Position numbers and translations under genes: made by a program. DNA of 64,000 nt from Hyphomicrobiales bacterium (GTDB lineage Bacteria > Pseudomonadota > Alphaproteobacteria > Rhizobiales > Devosiaceae), in contig JAIYDI010000018.1 in the NCBI GenBank assembly GCA_027487555.1, positions 542,924 to 606,923 of the forward strand, in the 5' to 3' direction. Of this stretch, positions 49,901 to 59,021 are shown one piece after another (the first letter of the stretch is position 1; every line of letters starts with the position of its first letter). Under the pieces are notes generated by a model, which ran no database searches, had not been told where the DNA came from, and worked only from the letters and a program-made list of their open reading frames with translations.

Positions 49901-51307
49901 CTACAACCCCGCCGCCATCTCCAGGGCCCGGGCGCGGCTGGTCTTCAGATCCACCAGCGGCCGCGGATATGTCTCGCCAAGCGTGACGCCGGCCTTGCGC
50001 AGTACATCGTCTGGCGCCTCGAACGGCTTGTGCAGCCAATCGTTCGGCAGCTTCGCCAGTTCCGGCAAGAACTTGCGGACATAGTGGCCATCGGCGTCGA
50101 ATTTCTCGCCTTGGATCACCGGGTTGAAGATGCGGAAATACGGCGATGCATCGAGCCCGCATCCGGCCACCCATTGCCAATTGCCCGGGTTGTTCGCCGG
50201 GTCGGCATCGCAGAGCGTGTCCCAGAACCACTCCTCCCCCAGCCGCCAGTCGATCAGCAGGTTCTTGGCGAGCAGCGAGCCCACCAGCATGCGCACGCGG
50301 TTATGCATGTAGCCGGTCTGCCAGAGTTCGCGCATGCCCGCGTCGACAATCGGGAACCCGGTCAGGCCTTTCTGCCAGCGGCCAAGCTCCGGGCCCGGCG
50401 TCCGCCACGGAAAGTCGCGATATTTGGGCTGCATCGGCACCGTCGCGATATTCTCGCGGTGGTAGAGCTGGTTGATGTTGAACTCGCGCCAGCCGACCTC
50501 CGACAGGAACTTGTCGATCGCCGCTTCCTTCTCCGGGTGCGCTGCAGCGACCTGCCGGGCGCGATGCCAGATCTGCCGCGGGCTCAACTCACCGAACGCC
50601 AGATGCGGTGACAGCCGCGAGGTCGCGGGTTCGGCGGGGATATCGCGGCCGTCCTTGTAGGCGCTGACCGGCCCCGCGAGGAAGCGCTCCAGCGCCTCGG
50701 CTGCCCCCATCTCGCCGATCCGCCAATGTGGTCGCAACTGCGCCGCCCAGTGCGGTTCGCTGTAGTCGGCGTCCACCTCCGGCGCGGGAAGCGCCTCGCC
50801 CTGCGGGCCTGGCGCGGGCAGGGGGAGAGCCATGTCGCGCACCCTGAGCGCCTTCCAGAACGGCGTGTAGACCTGGTAGGGGCCGCCCGACCCGGTCTGC
50901 ATGTCGAAGGGCTCGGCCAGCGCGTCGCCCACACAGCTCCTCGCCTCGAGTCCGCGCGCCCTCGCTTCGGCCTTGACGCCTGCGTCCAGCTCGCGCTCCG
51001 CCGGCCCATAGCGCCGGTTCCAGAAAATGGCTGTCGCGCCATGCCGCTCCGCCGCCCCAAACAGCGTCTCGGCCGTTGGGCCCGACAGCGCCTCGAACCT
51101 TATACCTAGTCCGGCGAGCCGCGCCGCATGAGCCCTGAGCGAATGGTGCAGCCACCAGCGCGAGGCTGCGCCACGCACGCGCAATTGCGGGTCCGTCGCC
51201 TCGATATGCACGGCCACCACCGCACCCGCCGCCGCTGCAGCGCTGAGGGCCGGATGATCGGCGACGCGCAGGTCGTTGCGGAACCAGACGAGCACGGGAC
51301 GCGACAT
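49901..51307 (-). CDS. phrB: Deoxyribodipyrimidine photolyase
   Basis: Light-driven repair of cyclobutane pyrimidine dimers using reduced FAD. 468 residues from ATG (MSRPVLVWFRNDLRVADHPA); the frame is open upstream but has no similarity. The N-terminal alpha/beta antenna domain is followed by the FAD domain with SRLSPHLAFGELSPRQIWH, EVGWREFNINQLYHRENIA, GFPIVDAGMRELWQTGYMHN and NNPGNWQWVAGCG. These are typical of class I CPD photolyases. Single gene, convergent with the DUF3828-like gene. Confidence 0.95.
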   Translation of the reverse strand: MSRPVLVWFRNDLRVADHPALSAAAAAGAVVAVHIEATDPQLRVRGAASRWWLHHSLRAHAARLAGLGIRFEALSGPTAETLFGAAERHGATAIFWNRRYGPAERELDAGVKAEARARGLEARSCVGDALAEPFDMQTGSGGPYQVYTPFWKALRVRDMALPLPAPGPQGEALPAPEVDADYSEPHWAAQLRPHWRIGEMGAAEALERFLAGPVSAYKDGRDIPAEPATSRLSPHLAFGELSPRQIWHRARQVAAAHPEKEAAIDKFLSEVGWREFNINQLYHRENIATVPMQPKYRDFPWRTPGPELGRWQKGLTGFPIVDAGMRELWQTGYMHNRVRMLVGSLLAKNLLIDWRLGEEWFWDTLCDADPANNPGNWQWVAGCGLDASPYFRIFNPVIQGEKFDADGHYVRKFLPELAKLPNDWLHKPFEAPDDVLRKAGVTLGETYPRPLVDLKTSRARALEMAAGL

Positions 51308-51505
51308 GAAATTCTTTTTCCTTTTGCCTCGCCCGGCGGCGCGGCGTTGCCCCCGTGGCGCGGGCAGACGCCGACCACCATCTCCACTTCTGGCACTACG
51401 CGCAAACCGCCGGAATAGTTCAGTTTTTTGGTATTCTAGTCGGCCTTGTTCCGTAGTAGGCAAAGCTTTATGTCAGGGGCGTTCCCTCGAAGGACCGAGC
51501 CCTAT

Positions 51506-52423
51506 ATGACATCCCTTGCTCCGCGCACGCTCAGCCATCTGCAGTCGCTCGAAGCCGAATCCATCGAAATCTTCCGCGAAGTCGCCGCCAGTTTCGAGCG
51601 ACCGGTGATGATGTATTCCATCGGCAAGGACTCGTCCGTGCTGCTGCATCTGGCGCGCAAGGCGTTTGCCCCCAGCCGCATTCCGTTTCCGCTGCTGCAC
51701 ATCGATACCACGTGGAAGTTCCGCGAGATGATCGCCTTCCGCGATCGCATGGCCCGCGAGCATGGCTTCGAATTGCTCGTGCATACCAATCCCGATGGGC
51801 TGCGCGACAATATCAACCCGTTCGATCACGGTTCCGCCGTGCATACCGATATCATGAAGACGCAAGCGCTGCGGCAGGCGCTGAACGCCGGCAAGTATGA
51901 TGCCGCCATCGGTGGTGCGCGCCGCGACGAGGAGAAGAGCCGCGCCAAGGAGCGCATCTTCTCGCATCGCAACACCTCCCATGCGTGGGATCCGAAGAAC
52001 CAGCGGCCGGAACTCTGGCGCATCTTCAACACCCGCCTCGCGCCCGGCGAGAGCATGCGCGTCTTCCCGCTCAGCAACTGGACCGAGCTCGATATCTGGA
52101 CCTACATCTATTCGGAAGGCATCGAGATCCCGTCGCTCTACTTTGCGCGCAAGCGCCCGGTGGTGAAGCGCTCGGGCACGCTGATCATGGTCGATGACGC
52201 CCGCATGCCGCTCGAGCCCGGCGAGGTGCCCAGCGAAGAGATGGTGCGGTTCCGCACGCTCGGCTGCTATCCGCTCAGCGGCGCGATCCGCTCCGAAGCC
52301 GCGGATCTGCCTTCGATCATCATGGAAATGCAGGCTTCGCGCACCTCCGAGCGCGAAGGCCGGCTGATCGACTCCGATCAGGCCGGTTCGATGGAAAAAA
52401 AGAAGCAGGAAGGCTATTTCTGA
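51506..52423 (+). CDS. cysD: Sulfate adenylyltransferase subunit 2
   Basis: Forms APS from sulfate and ATP together with the GTPase subunit CysN. 305 residues from ATG after aggac ([20 protein letters not shown]). PP-loop [20 protein letters not shown]. Other signatures are [30 protein letters not shown] and [15 protein letters not shown]. Its TGA overlaps the start of cysNC by one base. No cysH, cysI or cysJ is near, so the PAPS could serve assimilation elsewhere or sulfation. Confidence 0.96.
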   Translation: MTSLAPRTLSHLQSLEAESIEIFREVAASFERPVMMYSIGKDSSVLLHLARKAFAPSRIPFPLLHIDTTWKFREMIAFRDRMAREHGFELLVHTNPDGLRDNINPFDHGSAVHTDIMKTQALRQALNAGKYDAAIGGARRDEEKSRAKERIFSHRNTSHAWDPKNQRPELWRIFNTRLAPGESMRVFPLSNWTELDIWTYIYSEGIEIPSLYFARKRPVVKRSGTLIMVDDARMPLEPGEVPSEEMVRFRTLGCYPLSGAIRSEAADLPSIIMEMQASRTSEREGRLIDSDQAGSMEKKKQEGYF

Positions 52424-54342
52424 TGAGCGCCATTGCCTCCCTCGCACCCGATGCTTCCACCACCGCGCTTGAAGCCTGGCTTGCCGAACAGACCGGCAAG
52501 GGGCTGTTGCGGTTTCTCACCTGCGGCAGCGTCGACGATGGCAAATCGACGCTCATCGGCCGGCTGCTCTATGACAGCCAGCTGATCCTCGACGACCAGC
52601 TCGCGTCGCTCAGGAAGGAAAGCCGCAATCGCACCACCGGCGACGAGGGCATCGATTTCTCGCTGCTCGTCGATGGTCTCACGGCGGAGCGCGAGCAGGG
52701 CATCACCATCGACGTCGCCTATCGGTTTTTTTCCACCGACAAGCGCAAGTTCATCGTCGCCGATACCCCGGGCCACGAGCAATATACCCGCAACATGGCG
52801 ACCGGCGCCTCGAATGCCGATCTTGCCATCGTGCTCATCGATGCGCGCAAGGGCGTGCTGACCCAGACGCGGCGGCACAGCTTCATCCTCAGCCTTATCG
52901 GCGTGAAGCATGTTGTGCTGGCGATCAACAAGATCGACCTCGTCGGCTATGAAGAGGCGGTGTTCAATCAGATCGAGGCCGAGTATCGCCATTTCGCCAG
53001 GGATCTCGGCTTCGAGACGCTTGCGGCGATCCCGGTCTCGGCCCTCAGGGGCGACAATATCCTCGAGGCTTCGGCGGCCATGCCGTGGTACCGGGGGCCG
53101 CAGCTCGTGCCCTATCTCGAAGCCATCGAGGTCTCGCAGGATCGCACGGCCAAGCCGTTCCGGTTCCCCGTGCAGTGGGTGAACCGCCCAAATCTCGATT
53201 TCCGGGGCTTCTCCGGCACAATCGCCTCGGGCGTCGTGCGGGTGGGCGACGATGTGGTGGTTGCGGCGTCCAAGAAACCGGCGCGGATCACCAGGATCGT
53301 CACCATGGATGGCGAACTCGACCAAGCCATTGCCGGGCAGGCGGTGACGCTGGTCATCGACCGCGAGGTGGATATCTCGCGTGGCGATGTCCTCGTGCAT
53401 GCAGGCGAAACGCCGGACGTCTCGACCCAGGTGCAGGCGCGGCTCATCTGGATGAACGACGAGCATGCGCTGCCCGGTCGCTCCTACCTGTTAAAGATCG
53501 GCAGCCAGCAGGTGCCGGCCTCGATCACCGCGCTCAAGTACAAGACCAACGTCAACACCCTCGAGCAGAGCCCGGCCAAGCATCTCGCGCTCAACGAAGT
53601 GGGCACCGTGACGCTGGCGACGGACAAACCGATCGCCTTCGACTCCTATGGCGCCAATCCGCTCACCGGTAGTTTCATCCTCATCGATCGCATCACCAAC
53701 GCCACGCTCGGCGCTGGCGTGATCGATTTCGGCCTCCGCCGCGCGCAGAATCTCTCCTACCAGAGCTTCGACGTGAACCGGCAGGTGCGCGCCGAACAGA
53801 AGGGGCAGCAGGCGCAGATCGTCTGGTTCACCGGGCTTTCGGGTTCCGGCAAGTCGACGGTCGCCAACCTCATGGAGAAGCGGCTGACGGCGGAGGGCCG
53901 GCACGCCTATATCCTCGATGGCGACAATGTCCGGCACGGGCTCAACAAGGACCTCGGCTTTACCGACGAGGACCGCGTGGAAAACATTCGGCGCGTGGCC
54001 GAGGTGGCTCGGCTGATGGCCGATGCCGGCCTGATCGTGCTGGTGAGCTTCATTTCGCCTTTCCGCAACGAGCGGCGGCTGGCGCGCGAGATCGCCGGTG
54101 ATATCCCCTTCACCGAAGTGTTTGTCGATACGCCGATTGCGGTTTGCGAAGCCCGCGATCCAAAGGGGCTCTATGCCCGGGCCCGACGCGGCGAGATCAA
54201 GAACTTCACCGGGATTTCGAGCCCATACGAGGCGCCCGAGACACCGGATGTGGTGCTCGAAGGCGGCAGCAAGTCGCCGGTACAGATGGCCGACGAACTC
54301 TATGCTCGTATGTTCGGTATCGAACCGGAATATTCCATCTAG
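52423..54342 (+). CDS. cysNC: Bifunctional sulfate adenylyltransferase subunit 1 / APS kinase
   Basis: 639 residues. The N-terminal GTPase part (about 1-440) drives APS formation: P-loop CGSVDDGKSTLIGRLLYDSQ, switch VADTPGHEQYTRNMATGAS and NKIDLVGYEE. The C-terminal APS kinase (about 460-639) makes PAPS: GLSGSGKSTVANLMEKRL at 471-488 and DGDNVRHGLNKDLGF. Similar fusions are NodQ and CysNC of rhizobia. Its TAG stop is the first three bases of a mosaic-repeat module. Confidence 0.96.
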   Translation: MSAIASLAPDASTTALEAWLAEQTGKGLLRFLTCGSVDDGKSTLIGRLLYDSQLILDDQLASLRKESRNRTTGDEGIDFSLLVDGLTAEREQGITIDVAYRFFSTDKRKFIVADTPGHEQYTRNMATGASNADLAIVLIDARKGVLTQTRRHSFILSLIGVKHVVLAINKIDLVGYEEAVFNQIEAEYRHFARDLGFETLAAIPVSALRGDNILEASAAMPWYRGPQLVPYLEAIEVSQDRTAKPFRFPVQWVNRPNLDFRGFSGTIASGVVRVGDDVVVAASKKPARITRIVTMDGELDQAIAGQAVTLVIDREVDISRGDVLVHAGETPDVSTQVQARLIWMNDEHALPGRSYLLKIGSQQVPASITALKYKTNVNTLEQSPAKHLALNEVGTVTLATDKPIAFDSYGANPLTGSFILIDRITNATLGAGVIDFGLRRAQNLSYQSFDVNRQVRAEQKGQQAQIVWFTGLSGSGKSTVANLMEKRLTAEGRHAYILDGDNVRHGLNKDLGFTDEDRVENIRRVAEVARLMADAGLIVLVSFISPFRNERRLAREIAGDIPFTEVFVDTPIAVCEARDPKGLYARARRGEIKNFTGISSPYEAPETPDVVLEGGSKSPVQMADELYARMFGIEPEYSI

Positions 54343-54377
54343 ATCATTTCACGCTTCCATTGGAGCGTGAAATGATC
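54340..54377. repeat. Mosaic repeat, module B alone
   Basis: Perfect 14-base arms gatcatttcacgct (54342-54355) and agcgtgaaatgatc (54364-54377) with an 8-base loop. It supplies the cysNC stop codon (TAG 54340-54342) and could end transcription from either side. Confidence 0.85.
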
Positions 54378-54439
54378 CAGGTCCAGGTCATGGTGTGCGA
54401 GCGACGCGGAAAGCTGTTGCCTCCGTTGAGGCGACGGAT

Positions 54440-54880
54440 TCAGCGCTTTTCTGCATCGTCCTTGTCGTCAAGGTCGTCAGCGTCGCCGTCGTCGTCGGCG
54501 TCACCATCATCCTCGTCCTCGTCCTCGTCCTCGTCCTCATCCTCATCCTCGTCCTCGTCCTCGTCGTCATCAAACTCGACGAGTTCGGACACTTCGACGC
54601 TGCCCCCTTCGGACAGGATCGGACAGGTGCGTGCAATGGCGATGGCATCGTCCATGGTCATTGCCGCCACGATCGAATAGCCGCTGATTCGATCGGCGCC
54701 AGCCTCGGTCACAGTGCCATCGGCGGAAACCCTGCGGGAATCCGTGGTCGGGTTGCCAGCATCGATCAGCGCATCGGCGATGCCGCTCATCCAGTCGTAC
54801 CAGGCATCGCTGCTCAGGGAGTCGTGATCGGCCTCGGTCGTGGCACGGCCGCCGTGGAACGCGAGAAGATAGGCAGGCAT
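54440..54880 (-). CDS. YCII-related protein with an acidic Asp/Glu repeat tail
   Basis: 146 residues. The first about 100 form a YCII-related dimeric alpha/beta fold (MPAYLLAFHGGRATTEADHD; GIADALIDAGNPTTDSRRV; SGYSIVAAMTMDDAIAIART; GGSVEVSELVEF), a family without agreed function. The last about 42 residues are almost only Asp and Glu, with some Gly/Ala, and end DDKDDAEKR. YCII proteins normally stop just after the VEV strand, so the tail is an addition grown from a DNA hexamer repeat. Probably cytosolic. Confidence 0.82.
   Translation of the reverse strand: MPAYLLAFHGGRATTEADHDSLSSDAWYDWMSGIADALIDAGNPTTDSRRVSADGTVTEAGADRISGYSIVAAMTMDDAIAIARTCPILSEGGSVEVSELVEFDDDEDEDEDEDEDEDEDEDEDDGDADDDGDADDLDDKDDAEKR
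54508..54572. repeat. Hexanucleotide microsatellite (cctcgt units) inside the YCII gene
   Basis: About ten near-identical six-base units (cctcgt, some cctcat) in a row, encoding the Asp-Glu tail on the minus strand. Unit length keeps the frame, so slippage would change tail length rather than turn the gene off. Confidence 0.9.
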
Positions 54881-54922
54881 CGAATCCTCCGTTGCGTCCG
54901 GAATGGACGCCAGTCGCAGGGA

Positions 54923-55531
54923 CTAAGGGTTCAGCTTGACGCTGGTATGAAGTGCCACCGGTATGGACAGCCCGGGCCAGAACTGTTCCGGTACCCTTGG
55001 CCCGAACCAGTAACGCCGGATACGCTGACCCGATCCATCCGGGGCATCGATTAAATCCTCGAGGCATCCGCCGGCAGCTTCGATGATGCGGCGGGATCCC
55101 AGATTGCCGTCGGCGCAGGTGACGAGGATAGTCTTGGTACCGTGCGTGGCGAGGTGGGCCCGGCCAAGGGCCAACGCGGCATGGCCGAAGCCCTGACGCT
55201 GCATGGATGGGCGTATCTCATAGCCGACATGGCCGCCCGACCGGCGCAGCGCGCGGTTGAGATGGTAGCGCACCCCGACGCGCCCGATGAAGTGGCTGCC
55301 GGATACGAGCCAGAGGTGCCCAAATGGTACCGGGTCTTCGACCGTTCCATCGGCAAGCGCCAACGGTCGACCCGGCTGTTGCAGGCGGGCAAGATGGTCG
55401 GCCAGGGTGTCCCGGCTGATCTGCGCGGAGTCCGAACCAGACGAGCTGTCGCGAAAACCTTCCGCGCGCGCGGCAAGGTAGCCGTCGGCATGGTCGAGGC
55501 TGGGGTAAACGAGTTCGAGTGCGTCGTGCAT
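54923..55531 (-). CDS. GNAT family N-acetyltransferase
   Basis: 202 residues from ATG (MHDALELVYPSLDHADGYLA). The acetyl-CoA fold is visible: FGHLWLVSGSHFIGRVGVRY, then GHVGYEIRPSMQRQGFGHAA (motif A with QRQGFG) and LALGRAHLATHGTKTILVTC. The pattern with NLGSRRIIEAAGGCLED is typical of RimJ/RimL-like or small-molecule acetyltransferases; the substrate is unknown. The frame is open to 55774 upstream, but that part is Arg-rich and probably untranslated. Confidence 0.82.
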   Translation of the reverse strand: MHDALELVYPSLDHADGYLAARAEGFRDSSSGSDSAQISRDTLADHLARLQQPGRPLALADGTVEDPVPFGHLWLVSGSHFIGRVGVRYHLNRALRRSGGHVGYEIRPSMQRQGFGHAALALGRAHLATHGTKTILVTCADGNLGSRRIIEAAGGCLEDLIDAPDGSGQRIRRYWFGPRVPEQFWPGLSIPVALHTSVKLNP

Positions 55532-55989
55532 CCGGAATGATCTCCGCTGGTGCCGGCCGTGTAGCAGCCGTCCGGTGACGCACCGATGACGTTCAGTCCG
55601 ACGTGATGCCGCTCCCCGCGGACCCCTTTGAGGCGCACCTTCGGCATTGCCGGTCCCGGCAGCAGTGGACGCGTTCAGAAACCATTCATCAATGTGGAGC
55701 GCGGCGTTTTCGAGCCGCCGTGCCGCACGATTTCCGACCAGTTTCGCGGCCGGATTGTGCCGGGTGCGCATCAATCCCCACCCTCCGAAACCGTGCGATA
55801 ATCAGAGTTGTCGAGGGAGAGTGGCTGCCGCCAATCCACCCCAGACGTATTGAAAATCAACGGCTTGTTCCGACCCGCCCGCAAGACCGGCGCGCGGCGG
55901 ACAGAGGGCAGGGCTGGGTGGAAACAAATGTGGCAAGCGGAGCCGGCGGAAAACCCCGTTCATCTTGTGCCGAAGGCTTCCAGCCCGGC
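55532..55989. other. 458-base interval without a recognisable gene
   Basis: Between the GNAT start and the purB stop. Short open frames on both strands are the Arg/Pro/Ser-rich kind that GC-rich DNA gives by chance. I see no tRNA, terminator or strong repeat. It must hold the promoter of the minus-strand GNAT gene. Confidence 0.6.
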
Positions 55990-57312
55990 TCAGAGTTCGG
56001 GTCCGAACACCCGCTCGAACAGCGCATCGACATGCTTGAGGTGGTAGAAATCGTCGAACATGGCGTCGATATCGGCGGGGGTGAGGCGGGCCGCAACTTC
56101 CGGGTCGGCCTTCAGCAGCGCTGCGAACAGCCCGGCCCGGTCGCCCTTCGCCTGCCAGACCTGCATGGCGTTGCGCTGCACCGCGGCGTAGGATTCTTCG
56201 CGGCTCATCCCGGCCTGGGTCAGCGCCAGCAGCACGCGCTGCGAATTATGCAGCCCACCCAGAAGGTCGAGATTGCGCTTCATGTTCTCGGGGTAGACCA
56301 GCAGGTTGTCGATCAGCCCGGTGAGCCGCTGCAGCGCGAAATCCAGCGTCACGGTGGCATCGGGGGCGATCATCCGCTCGACGGAGGAGTGCGAGATATC
56401 CCGCTCATGCCAGAGCGCGACGTTTTCGAGCGCCGGGGTCACCATGCCGCGCACGAGGCGTGCAAGGCCGGTCAGGTTCTCGCTCAGCACCGGGTTGCGC
56501 TTGTGCGGCATGGCCGACGAGCCCTTCTGGCCGGGGGAGAAGAACTCCTCGGCTTCCAGCACTTCGGTGCGCTGCAGGTGTCGGATTTCTGTGGCGATGC
56601 GCTCGATCGACGAGGCGATGACGCCCAGCGTCGCAAAGAACATCGCGTGCCGGTCGCGCGGAATCACCTGTGTGGAGATGGGCTCGACCGTGAGCCCGAG
56701 CTTGTCCGCCACATAGGCTTCAACCTTGGGGTCGATATTGGCGAAGGTGCCGATGGCGCCCGAAATCGCGCAGGTGGCGATCTCCGCCCGTGCCGCCACG
56801 AGCCGCGCCCGGTTGCGGTCGAACTCGGCATAGGCTTCGGCCAGCTTGATTCCGAAAGTCGTCGGCTCGGCATGGATGCCGTGGCTGCGGCCGATGGTGA
56901 TGGTGTACTTGTGCTCCTTCGCGCGCTTCTTGATCGCGGCGAGCAGCTTGTCGATATCGGCGAGCAGCAGGTCCGAGGCGCGGGCCAGTTGCACGGCAAG
57001 ACAGGTGTCGAGTACGTCGGACGAGGTCATGCCCTGGTGCAGGAAGCGCGCCTCCGGCCCGACGATTTCCGCCACATGCGTCAGGAAGGCGATGACGTCG
57101 TGCTTGGTGGTGCGCTCGATCTCGTCGATGCGCTCGACATCGAAATGCGCGTTCGCGCCCTTTTCCCAGATGGTCTCGGCCGCCGATTTCGGCACGACGC
57201 CCAGGTCTGCCAGGGCGGTGGTTGCGTGCGCCTCGATCTCGAACCAGATGCGGAACCGCGTCTCCGGCGACCAGATGGCGACCATGTCGGGGCGGGAATA
57301 GCGCGGTATCAT
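55990..57312 (-). CDS. purB: Adenylosuccinate lyase
   Basis: Fumarase/aspartase-superfamily enzyme acting twice in purine synthesis (SAICAR and adenylosuccinate cleavage). 440 residues, MIPRYSRPDMVAIWSPETRF onward. Signature loop GSSAMPHKRNPVLSENLTGL; active-site regions RSHGIHAEPTTFG and FLHQGMTSSDVLDTCLA. It follows rpe by 21 bases on the minus strand, so the two are probably co-transcribed. Confidence 0.97.
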   Translation of the reverse strand: MIPRYSRPDMVAIWSPETRFRIWFEIEAHATTALADLGVVPKSAAETIWEKGANAHFDVERIDEIERTTKHDVIAFLTHVAEIVGPEARFLHQGMTSSDVLDTCLAVQLARASDLLLADIDKLLAAIKKRAKEHKYTITIGRSHGIHAEPTTFGIKLAEAYAEFDRNRARLVAARAEIATCAISGAIGTFANIDPKVEAYVADKLGLTVEPISTQVIPRDRHAMFFATLGVIASSIERIATEIRHLQRTEVLEAEEFFSPGQKGSSAMPHKRNPVLSENLTGLARLVRGMVTPALENVALWHERDISHSSVERMIAPDATVTLDFALQRLTGLIDNLLVYPENMKRNLDLLGGLHNSQRVLLALTQAGMSREESYAAVQRNAMQVWQAKGDRAGLFAALLKADPEVAARLTPADIDAMFDDFYHLKHVDALFERVFGPEL

Positions 57313-57333
57313 CGGGCTCGGACTTTCTGCGGC

Positions 57334-58014
57334 TCAGGCAATGGTGGTGGTGGCCGCCGCGCGGATGGCGGCGATGCGGCCGGCATAGGTCGTGGGGTCG
57401 TTGCCGGCATAGACCGACGTTCCGGCGACCAGCACATTGGCACCCGCATCAGCCAGGGCGCGGGCGTTCTCGGTACTCACCCCGCCATCGACTTCGAGGT
57501 CGATCGGGCGCCCGCCGATCAGCGCCCTGGCCTGGCGCAGTTTGTTGAGCGACTCAGGGATGAATTTCTGCCCGCCGAAGCCGGGATTGACGCTCATGAT
57601 CAGGATCAGATCGACATCGTCGATCACGTGCTCGAGTGCCGAAACCGGGGTCGCAGGGTTGATGGCGACGCCGGCGCGCCTGCCCTCGGCCCGGATCGCC
57701 TGCAGCGAACGGTGCAGATGCGGTCCCGCCTCGGCGTGGAGCGTGATGCCATCGGCGCCGGCCTTCGCAAACGCCGGGACGAACGCATCGACGGGAGAAA
57801 TCATCAGGTGCACATCGATGAACTTCTTCGTCACCGGGCGGATCGCCGAAACGATCAGCGGCCCGATGGTGATGTTGGGCACAAAGTGACCGTCCATCAC
57901 ATCGACATGGATGTAGTCGGCGCCACCCAGATCGATGGCACGGACTTCGTCGCCAAGCCGCGCGAAATCGGCGGAGAGGATGGATGGGGCGATGCGAACC
58001 GGCAATTGCGTCAT
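57334..58014 (-). CDS. rpe: Ribulose-phosphate 3-epimerase
   Basis: Interconverts ribulose 5-phosphate and xylulose 5-phosphate in the pentose-phosphate pathway. 226-residue TIM barrel. Motifs are IAPSILSADFARLGDEV, the metal-site HVDVMDGHFVPNITIGP, MSVNPGFGGQKFIPESLNKL and EVDGGVSTENARALADAGAN. First gene of the rpe-purB unit. The C-terminus is Ala/Thr-rich (AIRAAATTTIA). Confidence 0.97.
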   Translation of the reverse strand: MTQLPVRIAPSILSADFARLGDEVRAIDLGGADYIHVDVMDGHFVPNITIGPLIVSAIRPVTKKFIDVHLMISPVDAFVPAFAKAGADGITLHAEAGPHLHRSLQAIRAEGRRAGVAINPATPVSALEHVIDDVDLILIMSVNPGFGGQKFIPESLNKLRQARALIGGRPIDLEVDGGVSTENARALADAGANVLVAGTSVYAGNDPTTYAGRIAAIRAAATTTIA

Positions 58015-58165
58015 CGGCCGAAATCCGGAAAGTTGACGGGGTGCGGTGGAGCGTTCGAGGGGTGCTTAGCCCATCGACCCCGGCTTCACAAGGCGCGGAG
58101 CGGCCCAGCGACGCATTGCTTTCGGCGAAGACCAGCGTAATCAGGCACGGAAAGCGAGGGCCGCG

Positions 58166-58903
58166 ATGCAGGGCTTTTCATTCTGGCTGGTGTTTGGGGC
58201 AGGGGTACTCAGTTTCCTCAGTCCCTGCGTGCTGCCGCTCGTGCCCCCCTATCTCACCTATATGAGCGGCGCCAGCTTCCAGCAGTTGCGCAGCGATGGC
58301 GCGACCGCGGGCACGCTGTGGCGGCGCAGCGTGTTCACGTCCGTGTTCTTCGTGCTCGGCTTTTCGCTTGTCTTCATTGCGCTCGGTGCGACAGCGACGG
58401 CATTCGGGCAAGTCTTCCGGCAGGCGCTGCCGGTCCTGACGCCAATCGCCGGCATTCTGATCATCGTGATGGGCCTCCATTTCCTCGGCGTATTCCGGAT
58501 CGGGCTGCTCGATCGTCAGGTACGCCACCAAGGGCCCGGCCTCGCCAGCGGTCCGGTGGGCGGGTTTCTGCTGGGCCTTGCCTTTGCCATTGGCTGGACG
58601 CCCTGCATCGGCCCGGTACTCGCCTCCGTGCTGGCTGTCGCCGCGGCGCAGTCGACGGCCATGGATGGCGCGGGGCTGCTCGCCATCTATTCGCTCGGGC
58701 TTGGCGTTCCGTTCATTCTCGCCGGGCTCGCGATCGGCCCGTTCCTCAGCTTCTTCACCAGCTTCAAGAGGTACCTCGGTATCGTCGAAAAGGTGATGGG
58801 CGGTTTGCTGGTTATCACGGGCGTGCTGTTCGTGACGGGGCAGTTCACGCGGATTTCCTACTGGTTTCTCGAAACCTTCCCGCAATTGAGTGCATTCGGG
58901 TAA
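58166..58903 (+). CDS. ccdA: CcdA family cytochrome c biogenesis / thiol-transfer protein
   Basis: Inner-membrane protein that carries electrons from thioredoxin to periplasmic thiols. 245 residues with six membrane helices. The two redox cysteines are in LSFLSPCVLPLVPPYLTYMS (Cys21) and IGWTPCIGPVLASVLA. Length and helix count fit CcdA rather than the larger DsbD. Stands alone; other cytochrome c assembly genes are not in the window. Confidence 0.92.
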   Translation: MQGFSFWLVFGAGVLSFLSPCVLPLVPPYLTYMSGASFQQLRSDGATAGTLWRRSVFTSVFFVLGFSLVFIALGATATAFGQVFRQALPVLTPIAGILIIVMGLHFLGVFRIGLLDRQVRHQGPGLASGPVGGFLLGLAFAIGWTPCIGPVLASVLAVAAAQSTAMDGAGLLAIYSLGLGVPFILAGLAIGPFLSFFTSFKRYLGIVEKVMGGLLVITGVLFVTGQFTRISYWFLETFPQLSAFG

Positions 58904-59021
58904 GCGGCGATTAACTATCGGTTGAGTTCTTTCGCGTGGCCCCGCGCAGGTCGTGCTGCAATCAACCTAAACTTCATTGGCGGTGACGATTCTCGCGAGC
59001 TGGACCGGGCGGGAGGCATCC

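Noticed and set aside
54508..54572. Short tandem repeats as a possible CRISPR array
   Set aside because: Six-base units without spacers, within a coding sequence.
55603..58140. An 845-codon open frame on the plus strand
   Set aside because: It is antisense to purB and rpe, which have clear family motifs. Its His/Asp/Gly/Arg-rich composition is the mirror of GC-rich codon bias.
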